11,811 nt of DNA, from contig DCPV01000240.1 of the NCBI GenBank assembly GCA_002323775.1, positions 1,553 through 13,363 of the forward strand, given 5' to 3'. Source of the DNA: Firmicutes bacterium UBA1535. Its GTDB lineage: Bacteria; Bacillota; Clostridia; Tissierellales; Sedimentibacteraceae. The translations under genes and the position numbers were made by a program. Shown piece after piece: positions 4,998 to 11,811 of the stretch (the stretch's first letter is position 1; each line of letters begins with the position of its first letter). Under the pieces are notes generated by a model. That model was not told the DNA's origin. It saw only the letters and a program-made list of their open reading frames with translations, and made no database searches.

Positions 4998-7493
4998 ATG
5001 CAAAAAAAAATAAGTAAACAAAATAATTATTATTTTTCGGACAAGCTCAAAAGACGGCTTGACCAAATATCCCAGCATCCGTTAACTGTTGTGGAAGCAC
5101 CGTCGGGCTTTGGGAAAACAACGGCCGTCAGGGAATATTTTAAAAAGAACCTGCCCCATCGTGCTCGTGAATATTGGTATACATGTCTTGGTGAACCTGC
5201 TTCTATAGCATGGATGGGGATTTGTAATTTGTTTTCAAATGTAAATAACAAGGTAGCTAATGATCTGAGAAACCTTAAGATGCCTACTATGGACACATTG
5301 TTTTATATGGCTACATATCTAAGAGATATTTATTGCGAGACAGAAACATACTTAGTGGTAGATAACTATCAGCTTATTAACTGTGATATTCTATCTGAGT
5401 TAATAAGTGTTTTTTCCATGCACGAAAACCCTAAACTGCATATGATATTTATTACTCAGCAATTAGAAGTTAAACAGCAAATTTCAATTCATAATAGTAG
5501 TATTTATAATATTGATGCCGCATCATTTTTCTTTAACAGAGAAGGCACCTTTAGCTTGTTTCAAATGGAGGGTATTCACCTGACTGATGATGAACTTGAA
5601 AAAATATTTATGAGTACTGAGGGCTGGGTATCCGCTATTCGTCTTCAAATGATAAATTTTATAGAAACAGGTTCACTTGAACTTGCAACTGATATTGAAA
5701 AGCTGGTAGAAAAAGCTATCTGGAACAATCTTACATCGGAAGAAAAAGATTTTTTACTGTCGGTTTCGGTATTAAAAAGCTTTACAGTGCGTCAGGCGGC
5801 TATCATGTTAAATCAAGATACCATTCCTGAGAGAATAGAGGAATTTCTTAAAAATAATGATTTTATAAAATATCTTCCGGATAAACATCTTTACAGTATT
5901 CACAGTATTTTGCAAAACTATCTGCAAAACCGCCTTTATGATCAAATGCCAGAGGCTTACCACAGACAGATATTTTATAAAGCTGGAGTTGCCTGTGCTT
6001 CTATATCGCAGTATTTTCCTGCTGCTGAATTTTTTTATAAGCTCAGAGATTTTGATTCCATTTTTTCTTTACCATTTAGTCGTGAGTATTTGGATGAGCA
6101 AAAAGAAAAAATGTCAATTGTTTTTTTTACAACGTTAATTAATGAATGTCCAGATGAGATATTGTGTAAGTATCCATTTACCATGATAGTATTCGGTTAT
6201 CTAACTCTAATGAGAGGGCATTTTAATGAATATCAAAAATTGTGCAGACTGATTTGTCATGTGATTCAAAATGAAATGGGTTTTAATCAAGAACAATTAC
6301 GAAAAATAGATGGTGAATATGCAGTTTTAGCTTCCTTGGGGGAATTTAACGATATTGATAAAATGAGAAAGTTGCAGCAGAGAGCATGGGAACTTTTGGA
6401 GAAACCTACTGATATGATTAAATCAAACACTCCATGGTTATTTGGTTCAACCTCAGTATTAAGCATGCTTTGGCGTGAATCAGGCAATTTGGAAAATGTG
6501 CTGAAGCAAATGAATGAAAGTAAATCTTTATATCATAAGTTAGCATGTGGGCATGGTGCAGGCTCGGGATACCTTATAAAAGCGGAAGCAATGCTTATGC
6601 AGGGCGAAGATAATAAGGCTGAAATTCTATGTCATAAAGCACTGTATAGTGCACGTAGCTACCATCAGATTGACATTTGTATCTGTGCTGAACTGGTTCT
6701 TGCACGTATTGCTATCTTGCGAGGAGATGTTGAAAATTATTTTGCAGTAATAAAGAATATACAAGATTATGCGAGGCAAAATTCCAGTATATACATATTG
6801 CGTATAGTGGAGTATTGCATGTCAATTATAAGTCTTGTTCTTCAAGTCAAAGATTATGTTGCTCCATGGTTTTATGACATAGAAAGTATAAAAAAAGTAT
6901 TAAACGCTCCTGTTATTCCCCATGCACTACTACTTCACTTGAGGCTTTTACTTATGGATAAACATTATAATGAGTTTTATGGTGTTTGCCAGATTGCTTT
7001 AGATGAGTCAAGAAATCAGACAGGTAATATAAAGTATATGATGCCACAGCTTTATCAACTTATCTTTCTTACTGTAGCAAAATTTAATAATGGAGATTAC
7101 CTTGAGGCACAAGAATATCTCAAGCAAGCTCTTGTAATTGCACTGCCAGATAAAATTTATCTTCCGTTTTCCATAATAGTAAGAACATCAAATTCTGTTT
7201 TGGAATCTTTAAAGAGCTCAACAACAGACAAAAATAGCATAAATGCTTTAATTGAGCTTGGAAGACGTCAAGAAAGAGGTACGAAGACCATCAGAAAAGC
7301 TATCATTTCTCATAAATCGCCGCTGACACCAAGAGAAAGAGAGATTGCTCTGCTTGCAAGACGCAGGTTGAGTGCAAGGGAGATTGCTGTTGAGCTGTAT
7401 ATCTCTGAAAAAACTGTGCGGACAATCCTTAGAAGTGTATACAGTAAGCTTGATATTCATTCAAAAACAGAGCTTGCTAATAAAGAATTCTGA
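4998..7493 (+). CDS. MalT/LAL-type LuxR-family ATP-dependent transcriptional regulator
   Basis: The 831-residue protein has the layout of MalT-like STAND regulators, known as large ATP-binding LuxR regulators. The N-terminal NTPase carries the Walker A loop APSGFGKTT at residues 34-42 and a Walker B strand YLVVDNYQLI with the acidic residue near Asp122. A winged-helix-like segment follows (about 250-330), then a long alpha-helical middle (about 340-760) that resembles TPR-type sensor repeats. A C-terminal LuxR/GerE helix-turn-helix occupies about 776-831, from LTPREREIALLARRRLSAREIA to SEKTVRTILRSVYSKL. Family members bind an inducer and ATP, oligomerise and activate transcription; the inducer is unknown here. 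The ATG at 4998 follows TTGGAGGA at about 4984-4991. The gene lies between a small DNA-binding protein and a chemoreceptor gene whose upstream region repeats a dyad found just after this gene, so those are its likely targets. It uses CGN arginine codons in about 16 of 41 cases. Confidence 0.92.
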   Translation: MQKKISKQNNYYFSDKLKRRLDQISQHPLTVVEAPSGFGKTTAVREYFKKNLPHRAREYWYTCLGEPASIAWMGICNLFSNVNNKVANDLRNLKMPTMDTLFYMATYLRDIYCETETYLVVDNYQLINCDILSELISVFSMHENPKLHMIFITQQLEVKQQISIHNSSIYNIDAASFFFNREGTFSLFQMEGIHLTDDELEKIFMSTEGWVSAIRLQMINFIETGSLELATDIEKLVEKAIWNNLTSEEKDFLLSVSVLKSFTVRQAAIMLNQDTIPERIEEFLKNNDFIKYLPDKHLYSIHSILQNYLQNRLYDQMPEAYHRQIFYKAGVACASISQYFPAAEFFYKLRDFDSIFSLPFSREYLDEQKEKMSIVFFTTLINECPDEILCKYPFTMIVFGYLTLMRGHFNEYQKLCRLICHVIQNEMGFNQEQLRKIDGEYAVLASLGEFNDIDKMRKLQQRAWELLEKPTDMIKSNTPWLFGSTSVLSMLWRESGNLENVLKQMNESKSLYHKLACGHGAGSGYLIKAEAMLMQGEDNKAEILCHKALYSARSYHQIDICICAELVLARIAILRGDVENYFAVIKNIQDYARQNSSIYILRIVEYCMSIISLVLQVKDYVAPWFYDIESIKKVLNAPVIPHALLLHLRLLLMDKHYNEFYGVCQIALDESRNQTGNIKYMMPQLYQLIFLTVAKFNNGDYLEAQEYLKQALVIALPDKIYLPFSIIVRTSNSVLESLKSSTTDKNSINALIELGRRQERGTKTIRKAIISHKSPLTPREREIALLARRRLSAREIAVELYISEKTVRTILRSVYSKLDIHSKTELANKEF

Positions 7494-7505
7494 CAAAATC
7501 CAAAT

Positions 7506-7532
7506 ATACTACATAATTGAGTATGAAAAAAA
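7506..7532 (+). repeat. Dyad direct repeat, copy A (3' of the LuxR gene)
   Basis: ATACT-N9-AGTAT followed by G and a run of seven A. It matches copy B at 7737-7763 in 24 of 27 positions, and the three differences all fall in the spacer between the dyad arms. It begins 13 bases after the LuxR-family stop codon. Its A-run forms the left arm of the terminator at 7526-7571. Similarity to copy B appears to continue weakly to about 7553 (TACTATCTAAT here, TACTATAGAAT there). Confidence 0.7.
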
Positions 7533-7571
7533 TAATCTATTGTACTATCTAATGCAGTAGATTATTTTTTT
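7526..7571. terminator. Intrinsic terminator after the LuxR-family gene
   Basis: AAAAAAATAATCTA at 7526-7539 pairs perfectly over 14 bp with TAGATTATTTTTTT at 7558-7571. The 18-base loop may itself fold a short TACT/AGTA stem. The 3' arm ends in a T-run, and the mirror A-run makes it potentially bidirectional. The stem is A/T-rich and the loop is large, so it is probably weaker than the one at 3681. Confidence 0.75.
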
Positions 7572-7736
7572 GTTTAAATAAAGCCACATCTCTAGTTTTA
7601 ATAACAAAATATAGAATTTATCGTTTCTAATCTTCATTATCAGTAGCCATAAAATGGAAAATAATTGATTTAATATCTCCATAAAATTAGAAAGTAACAT
7701 GGTCTATATTGAAAAATATGTAGAATTTTGTAAAAA

Positions 7737-7764
7737 ATACTACAGAACAGAGTATGAAAAAAAA
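7737..7764 (+). promoter_or_regulatory. Dyad direct repeat, copy B: candidate activator site for the chemoreceptor gene
   Basis: ATACT-N9-AGTAT followed by G and eight A, about 70-100 bases upstream of the chemoreceptor start codon. TATACT (7770-7775) and overlapping TATAGAAT follow about 15 bases after the dyad, but no -35 box is visible. A dyad just upstream of a promoter lacking a -35 box is the usual arrangement for LuxR-family activators. A LuxR-family gene lies immediately upstream. Binding is an inference; the repeat itself is directly visible. Confidence 0.5.
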
Positions 7765-7798
7765 CATTTTATACTATAGAATAATTAATTAAATAAAT

Positions 7799-7811
7799 TC
7801 GGAAAATCCGA
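7799..7811 (+). promoter_or_regulatory. Short hairpin immediately before the chemoreceptor ribosome binding site
   Basis: TCGGA-AAA-TCCGA is a perfect 5-3-5 inverted repeat that ends four bases before the AAGGAGG site at 7816-7822. It is one of the few G/C-containing dyads in this AT-rich leader and could affect ribosome access or mRNA stability. It is short, so it may mean nothing. Confidence 0.3.
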
Positions 7812-7834
7812 TAATAAGGAGGAAAATAAGGTTT

Positions 7835-9520
7835 ATGAAAAATTTATCTGTAAGTAAAAAGTTAATTGTTGGTTTTGGAATCGTGCTTATTTTAATGCTG
7901 TTATCTATTGTTTTTTCCATAAAAAGTATTGATGATATCAGTCAACAGGTAGAGTTATATGGACAGTATACATTGCCAAACAACACCAGCGTTTGGACAA
8001 TTAGAAGGGATATCGTATCAGCACAGCGTTATATGGCTAGGGCCTTTGCAGAAAAAGATGCAAAACAAATAGAGATCTTAATGGCACAGGCCGCTGAAGA
8101 TGGAAAAGCAGCACTTGATGAACTTAACAAATATGCCTCTAATCAAAGAAATACAGACCGTGATGAGAAAATTAGAGAAGTAAAAGCATTAATAGAACAG
8201 GCTGGTTCAATAAGACTGCAAATTACAGAATTGCTAAAAATTCCATCTGATGCAAACCTGCAAAAGGGATATACGATGTTTTTAAATCAATATATGCCTC
8301 CTTTCGATCAAACAGCTGAAATTCTGAGAGAATTCACTGATACGGCAAATGAACGTGCGGCACAGCAAAAAGTCAATTCGCAAAACGCTGTGAGGTGGGC
8401 TTGGATACTGCTTATTTCATGCTCAGTAATTTCTATTGTACTCACGATATTGGTAACAATCGCAATAAGAAAATCCATCTTGAATCCAGTCAAGGAAATT
8501 GCGTACGTATTTGGAGAAATATCTAAGGGAAATATGAGGAGCGAGATTAAATACGAAAGTCGTGACGAAATGGGACAAATGGCAAAACTCATTCAAGAAT
8601 CTAATCAATTGCAAGGCAATATATTAGCAGATGTAATTGGAAAATTTATAAGGATATCTAAAGGGGATTTGCAAATTAGTGTGGATTTAGATTATCCCGG
8701 TGACTTTGCGGTACTAAAGGATACAATTGAGGATACTGTGTCTGCTCTGAGTCATACTATGAAAACTATCAATAATGTTGCCGAGCAGGTCAGTGACATT
8801 GCCGAGCAGGCTGCAAATGGGGCTCAGGAACTTGCTGCGGGTTCAACAGAGCAGGCTTCTTCTGTTGAGGAACTGAGCAGTTCAATTACAATAATATCAG
8901 AACAGGCTGAAGAAAACTCATCTAATGTTAAAATCGCAACTCAGTATGTTGAGGAAGCTTGTATAGGAATAAATAATGGAAATAGACACATGGAACAGCT
9001 TACAGAAGCTATGACAAATATTGAATCTTCTTCTACTCAAATTGCAAATATAACGAAAGCTATTGAAGATATCGCATTCCAGACCAATATTTTGGCGTTG
9101 AATGCAGCGATTGAGGCAGCTCGTGCAGGAAATGCCGGTAAAGGATTTGCTGTTGTGGCTGACGAGGTGCGTAATCTTGCCGCAAAATCAGCTGAAGCGG
9201 CTAAGCAGACTGCAGAATTGATTCAGCGTTCGACAGTCACCGTAGCTGAGGGCTCGCAAATAACAATCAAAACTGCACAAATTTTGAGTGATGTAGGAGA
9301 TAAAGCTCTAAAAGCAAATGACAGCATTGTCAAAATTGAGAAATCATCCTCTGAACAAGCTGTTGCAATTGAACAGATTATGCAAGGTCTCACTCAAGTA
9401 TCCACTGTGGTACAGACCAATGCAGCTACCGCAGAGGAAAATTCCGCTACAAGTGAGGAAATGTCAGCTCAGGCGATTGTATTGCGTGAAGAAGTTAGAA
9501 AGTTTAAATTGAATTCTTAA
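7835..9520 (+). CDS. Transmembrane methyl-accepting chemotaxis protein (4HB_MCP sensor)
   Basis: The 561-residue protein is a membrane chemoreceptor. TM1 is near residues 9-28 ([20 protein letters not shown]). An extracytoplasmic helical segment of about 160 residues follows, resembling the four-helix-bundle ligand domain 4HB_MCP. TM2 is near 188-211, starting [21 protein letters not shown] linker at about 212-260 contains [19 protein letters not shown] second HAMP-like segment follows, with [18 protein letters not shown]. The cytoplasmic coiled coil contains the conserved signalling tip [19 protein letters not shown] and continues through [15 protein letters not shown] (about 410-449), where CheA and CheW bind. 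There is no C-terminal NWETF-type tether for the methylation enzymes. The ATG at 7835 follows AAGGAGG at 7816-7822, a slightly long spacing of 12. Ligand unknown. It may be co-transcribed with the GGDEF gene 73 bases downstream. Confidence 0.95.
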   Translation: MKNLSVSKKLIVGFGIVLILMLLSIVFSIKSIDDISQQVELYGQYTLPNNTSVWTIRRDIVSAQRYMARAFAEKDAKQIEILMAQAAEDGKAALDELNKYASNQRNTDRDEKIREVKALIEQAGSIRLQITELLKIPSDANLQKGYTMFLNQYMPPFDQTAEILREFTDTANERAAQQKVNSQNAVRWAWILLISCSVISIVLTILVTIAIRKSILNPVKEIAYVFGEISKGNMRSEIKYESRDEMGQMAKLIQESNQLQGNILADVIGKFIRISKGDLQISVDLDYPGDFAVLKDTIEDTVSALSHTMKTINNVAEQVSDIAEQAANGAQELAAGSTEQASSVEELSSSITIISEQAEENSSNVKIATQYVEEACIGINNGNRHMEQLTEAMTNIESSSTQIANITKAIEDIAFQTNILALNAAIEAARAGNAGKGFAVVADEVRNLAAKSAEAAKQTAELIQRSTVTVAEGSQITIKTAQILSDVGDKALKANDSIVKIEKSSSEQAVAIEQIMQGLTQVSTVVQTNAATAEENSATSEEMSAQAIVLREEVRKFKLNS

Positions 9521-9593
9521 TATGAAACAGACAGCAGATTTTCTCAAATACTCTGCTAAAATGGTATATATATAGGAAAGAGGGGCAATTAAT

Positions 9594-11811
9594 ATGAGCG
9601 ATAATTATATTCAATATACCAATGATATTCTGCCTTTTGGCATTGGATATCTAAGATTACTTATGAACAGCTTCAACAAAGCTGAAGATTGTATATTTTT
9701 AGATATAAATCAAAGATTTGAAGATATGACAGGTTTGAACAGAGAAAATGTCATCGGGAAAAAAGCTTCGGAAATATTTCGAAGCATAAAGAACAATGGT
9801 TTTGACTTGGTTTCATTCTATAGTGATATTGTCTGTTCCGGAAAGACACAGGAAATTACACAATGGATAGATGAGATTGCAAGATATTTAAAGATTACAG
9901 TTATTCCTTCAGATCAAATATCGTTTATGATTGTTATTCGAGAGGAAAATGAAGAATTTATCAATAATGACGAAGGGATTCCTCGTGAACTGGAAAATCT
10001 AAATACTGTGTTTAATAGCACTAATGATGCTGTCAGTCTTTTGGAATACAGAAATGGGAAATATTACTATGTACAGAATAATGCAATTCATCAAAATTAT
10101 ACAGGTTTTAGGGATATAAAAGGAGTAGACCTTATTGAAGTAGTTGGTGAGGAGGTTGGACAAACACTGCAAAAATACTATGAGCAAAGCATAAATACTG
10201 GACAGCCGACTAGCTATGAACAGGAATTCAAATTTGTATCAGGAAAACATATTTGGAAAACAAAGGTTACTCCGATATATAGTAAAAACGGGAAATGTTA
10301 TCTCTTATGCTCTAGCGAGGATGCTTCAAAACTCAAAAAAATGGAAGAAGAAAATGATGCACTTATCCAGCGTTTGCAGTCTATGTTTAATCAGCACAGT
10401 GCAGTCCAGCTTATTATTAATCCTGCATCTGGGTGCATCGTCGACGCTAATCCAGCTGCCTGCAAATTTTACGGTTACTCTCGAGATGAGCTTTTTAAGC
10501 TTAAAATTCAGGATATCAATATGCTCCCACACGACCAGCTTGAGGAGAAATTCCAAAGTGAATTAAGAGGTCAGAATTATTTTTCATCCATTCCATATCG
10601 ATTAAAAAGCGGAGAGATTAGGCTGTTGGATGTCTACTCATGTCCAATTGATGATGGTGAGGATAAGCTTCTCTACTCTATTATATTTGATGCAACACAA
10701 CGAGAAGTCTATCGTAACGAATTGTTTCAAGAAAAGGAACTGCTTAAAACAACTCTGCAATCTATAGGAGATGGCGTAGTCACAACAGACAACAACGGCA
10801 TAATCACTAATCTTAACAATGTTGCGCAGGAGTTAACGTGCTGGGATAACAACTTGGCTATTGGTAAATCTTTTACAGATGTGTTTATTCTAAAAAATGA
10901 GGAAACAGGGCAGCCGGTAGACAGCCCTATTCAAAAAGTGCTTGAAACTGGTCGAATTGTTGGACTGGCTAATCATACAGAGTTGGTAAATCTTAAAGGT
11001 CAGTATATACCTATTGCCGATAGTGCAGCGCCTATAAAAACAAAAGATGGAAAGACTCATGGAGTTGTTATGGTGTTTCGTGATGTCAGCGATGAAAAAG
11101 AGCATAGTAAGCAAATCCGATTTTTAAGCTATCATGATGCTTTGACTGGTCTTTACAACAGGCGATATGTTGAAAAAGCTTTAGGTCAGCTGGATTGTGC
11201 TGAAAACCTACCGTTAGCTATCATTATGGGCGATGTTAATGGACTAAAAATCACTAATGATGTATTTGGACACAAAGCTGGGGACTCTCTGTTACAACAT
11301 GTAGCTGTACTGCTTGAGAAACACTGCAATGAGGATGCCTTAATTGCACGTTGGGGCGGTGATGAATTTGTTGTTTTTATGCCTAAAACTAATTTGAAAT
11401 TGGCGGAAGAAATCATACAAAAGATTAAAAGCGATCGCATCGCTATAGACGGAAGTGATTTGCACCTTAGTCTTTCACTTGGATGTGCGATAAAAGCCAC
11501 GATGGAAAAGAGCGTTGAAACCTCTTTAAGAGAAGCAGAGGAGTATATGTATCATCAGAAACTTTTAGATGGTAAAAGCTATCGAAATGCAATTATCAAT
11601 ACGCTTCTTGTGACTCTTTATGAAAAAAGTATGGAGACAGAGGAACATTCGAAAAGGATGGAGACATATTGTCATTCCATAGGTAGAAAGCTTTGGCTTT
11701 CATCTAAAGAGCTGGATGAACTCTCATTGCTTGCTCTTTTGCATGATTTAGGGAAAGTTGGAATTAACCCCAATATATTAAAAAAGCCCGGAACACTTAC
11801 TGCTGATGAGT
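9594..11811 (+). CDS. Multi-PAS GGDEF and HD-GYP cyclic-di-GMP protein (3' end outside window)
   Basis: The frame is open from the ATG at 9594 to the window end: 739 complete codons with no stop. AAGAGGGG (9578-9585) lies eight bases before the start. About four PAS-like segments lie near residues 15-115, 137-245, 260-375 and 385-500. The third, with IVDANPAACKFYGYSRDEL, is the clearest; the first two are divergent. A GGDEF domain follows at about 510-660: SYHDALTGLYNRRYVE, metal-binding Asp547 in MGDVNGLKITND, and an intact GGDEF signature at 588-592. The inhibitory I-site position (normally RxxD) reads NEDA, so product inhibition is probably absent. From about residue 664 an HD-GYP phosphodiesterase begins, with EEHSKRM (His685) and LLHDLGKVGI (His717-Asp718); the GYP motif would lie outside the window. 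No signal peptide or membrane segment is seen, so it is probably a soluble sensor that makes and/or breaks cyclic-di-GMP. Confidence 0.9.
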   Translation, partial: MSDNYIQYTNDILPFGIGYLRLLMNSFNKAEDCIFLDINQRFEDMTGLNRENVIGKKASEIFRSIKNNGFDLVSFYSDIVCSGKTQEITQWIDEIARYLKITVIPSDQISFMIVIREENEEFINNDEGIPRELENLNTVFNSTNDAVSLLEYRNGKYYYVQNNAIHQNYTGFRDIKGVDLIEVVGEEVGQTLQKYYEQSINTGQPTSYEQEFKFVSGKHIWKTKVTPIYSKNGKCYLLCSSEDASKLKKMEEENDALIQRLQSMFNQHSAVQLIINPASGCIVDANPAACKFYGYSRDELFKLKIQDINMLPHDQLEEKFQSELRGQNYFSSIPYRLKSGEIRLLDVYSCPIDDGEDKLLYSIIFDATQREVYRNELFQEKELLKTTLQSIGDGVVTTDNNGIITNLNNVAQELTCWDNNLAIGKSFTDVFILKNEETGQPVDSPIQKVLETGRIVGLANHTELVNLKGQYIPIADSAAPIKTKDGKTHGVVMVFRDVSDEKEHSKQIRFLSYHDALTGLYNRRYVEKALGQLDCAENLPLAIIMGDVNGLKITNDVFGHKAGDSLLQHVAVLLEKHCNEDALIARWGGDEFVVFMPKTNLKLAEEIIQKIKSDRIAIDGSDLHLSLSLGCAIKATMEKSVETSLREAEEYMYHQKLLDGKSYRNAIINTLLVTLYEKSMETEEHSKRMETYCHSIGRKLWLSSKELDELSLLALLHDLGKVGINPNILKKPGTLTADE

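Larger units (their letters stand above)
7494..7834. other. 341-bp regulatory intergenic region between LuxR and chemoreceptor genes
   Basis: From left to right it holds dyad copy A (7506-7532), a bidirectional terminator (7526-7571), about 165 bases of featureless AT-rich sequence, dyad copy B (7737-7764) with TATACT-like sequence after it, a 5-bp hairpin (7799-7811) and the ribosome binding site AAGGAGG (7816-7822). No open frame of note is present. No consensus -35 box sits at the proper distance from the -10-like sequences near 7770-7782, which is what an activator-dependent promoter would look like. Confidence 0.7.

Noticed and set aside
7790..7814. Sigma-D (flagellar-type) promoter: TAAA followed by CCGATAA before the chemoreceptor gene
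   Set aside because: The spacing is about two bases short of the usual TAAA-N15-GCCGATAA. A start seven bases downstream would fall inside the ribosome binding site at 7816-7822. The CCGA is better explained as one arm of the short hairpin.
7494..7834. Cyclic-di-GMP riboswitch upstream of the chemoreceptor
   Set aside because: The conserved GEMM core elements are not visible and the leader is too A/T-rich to form the required helices.
9533..9557. AGCAGA/TCTGCT hairpin between the chemoreceptor and GGDEF genes as a terminator
   Set aside because: The 6-bp stem has a 13-base loop and no T-run follows, so it does not support separate transcription units.
10216..10566. 116-codon + strand ORF inside the GGDEF gene region
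   Set aside because: It is an alternative frame within the continuous 739-codon PAS-GGDEF-HD-GYP frame; its translation has no domain pattern and no ribosome binding site.

Overview
The window comes from an AT-rich, low-GC Gram-positive bacterium, most likely an anaerobic member of the Clostridia. The evidence is the strongly A/T-biased third codon positions, the good AGGAGG-type ribosome binding sites, the two-subunit iron-sulfur L-serine dehydratase, a DUF1893 protein and the intact non-mevalonate isoprenoid gene ispE. The standard code is used, with TGA read as stop. No species can be named from the sequence alone. All recognised genes lie on the + strand.

Region 1 (1-3720) looks like ordinary chromosome. 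It holds the last codons of what is probably sdaAB, then sdaAA (L-serine to pyruvate plus ammonia), a DUF1893 protein, ispE, and a two-gene thiol-redox unit: a CcdA-type membrane electron carrier and a TlpA/ResA-type thioredoxin-fold lipoprotein. A strong intrinsic terminator closes this run at 3681-3720.

Region 2 (3721-4757) is mostly non-coding and appears to be a junction. It holds a promoter-like pair and a second, palindromic terminator (together a possible small RNA unit), then a long AT-rich stretch with no convincing gene, then a small XRE-type repressor. Arginine codon choice changes across this stretch: upstream genes use almost only AGA/AGG, while genes from the XRE gene onward use CGN far more often. 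The right part may therefore be acquired or accessory DNA.

Region 3 (4758-11811) is a sensory and regulatory cluster. It contains a 58-aa excisionase/MerR-like DNA-binding protein behind a good promoter that overlaps an inverted repeat, an 831-aa MalT/LAL-type LuxR-family ATPase regulator, a transmembrane methyl-accepting chemotaxis protein, and a large soluble protein with about four PAS-like segments, a GGDEF domain and the start of an HD-GYP domain. The last gene runs off the window. The context suggests that the LuxR-family protein controls a chemoreceptor and a cyclic-di-GMP enzyme. A duplicated dyad element (ATACT-N9-AGTAT followed by an A-tract) sits just 3' of the LuxR gene and again upstream of the chemoreceptor gene. 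It is the best candidate operator and the most interesting non-coding signal seen here. No RNA genes, CRISPR arrays, transposases or riboswitches were recognised.
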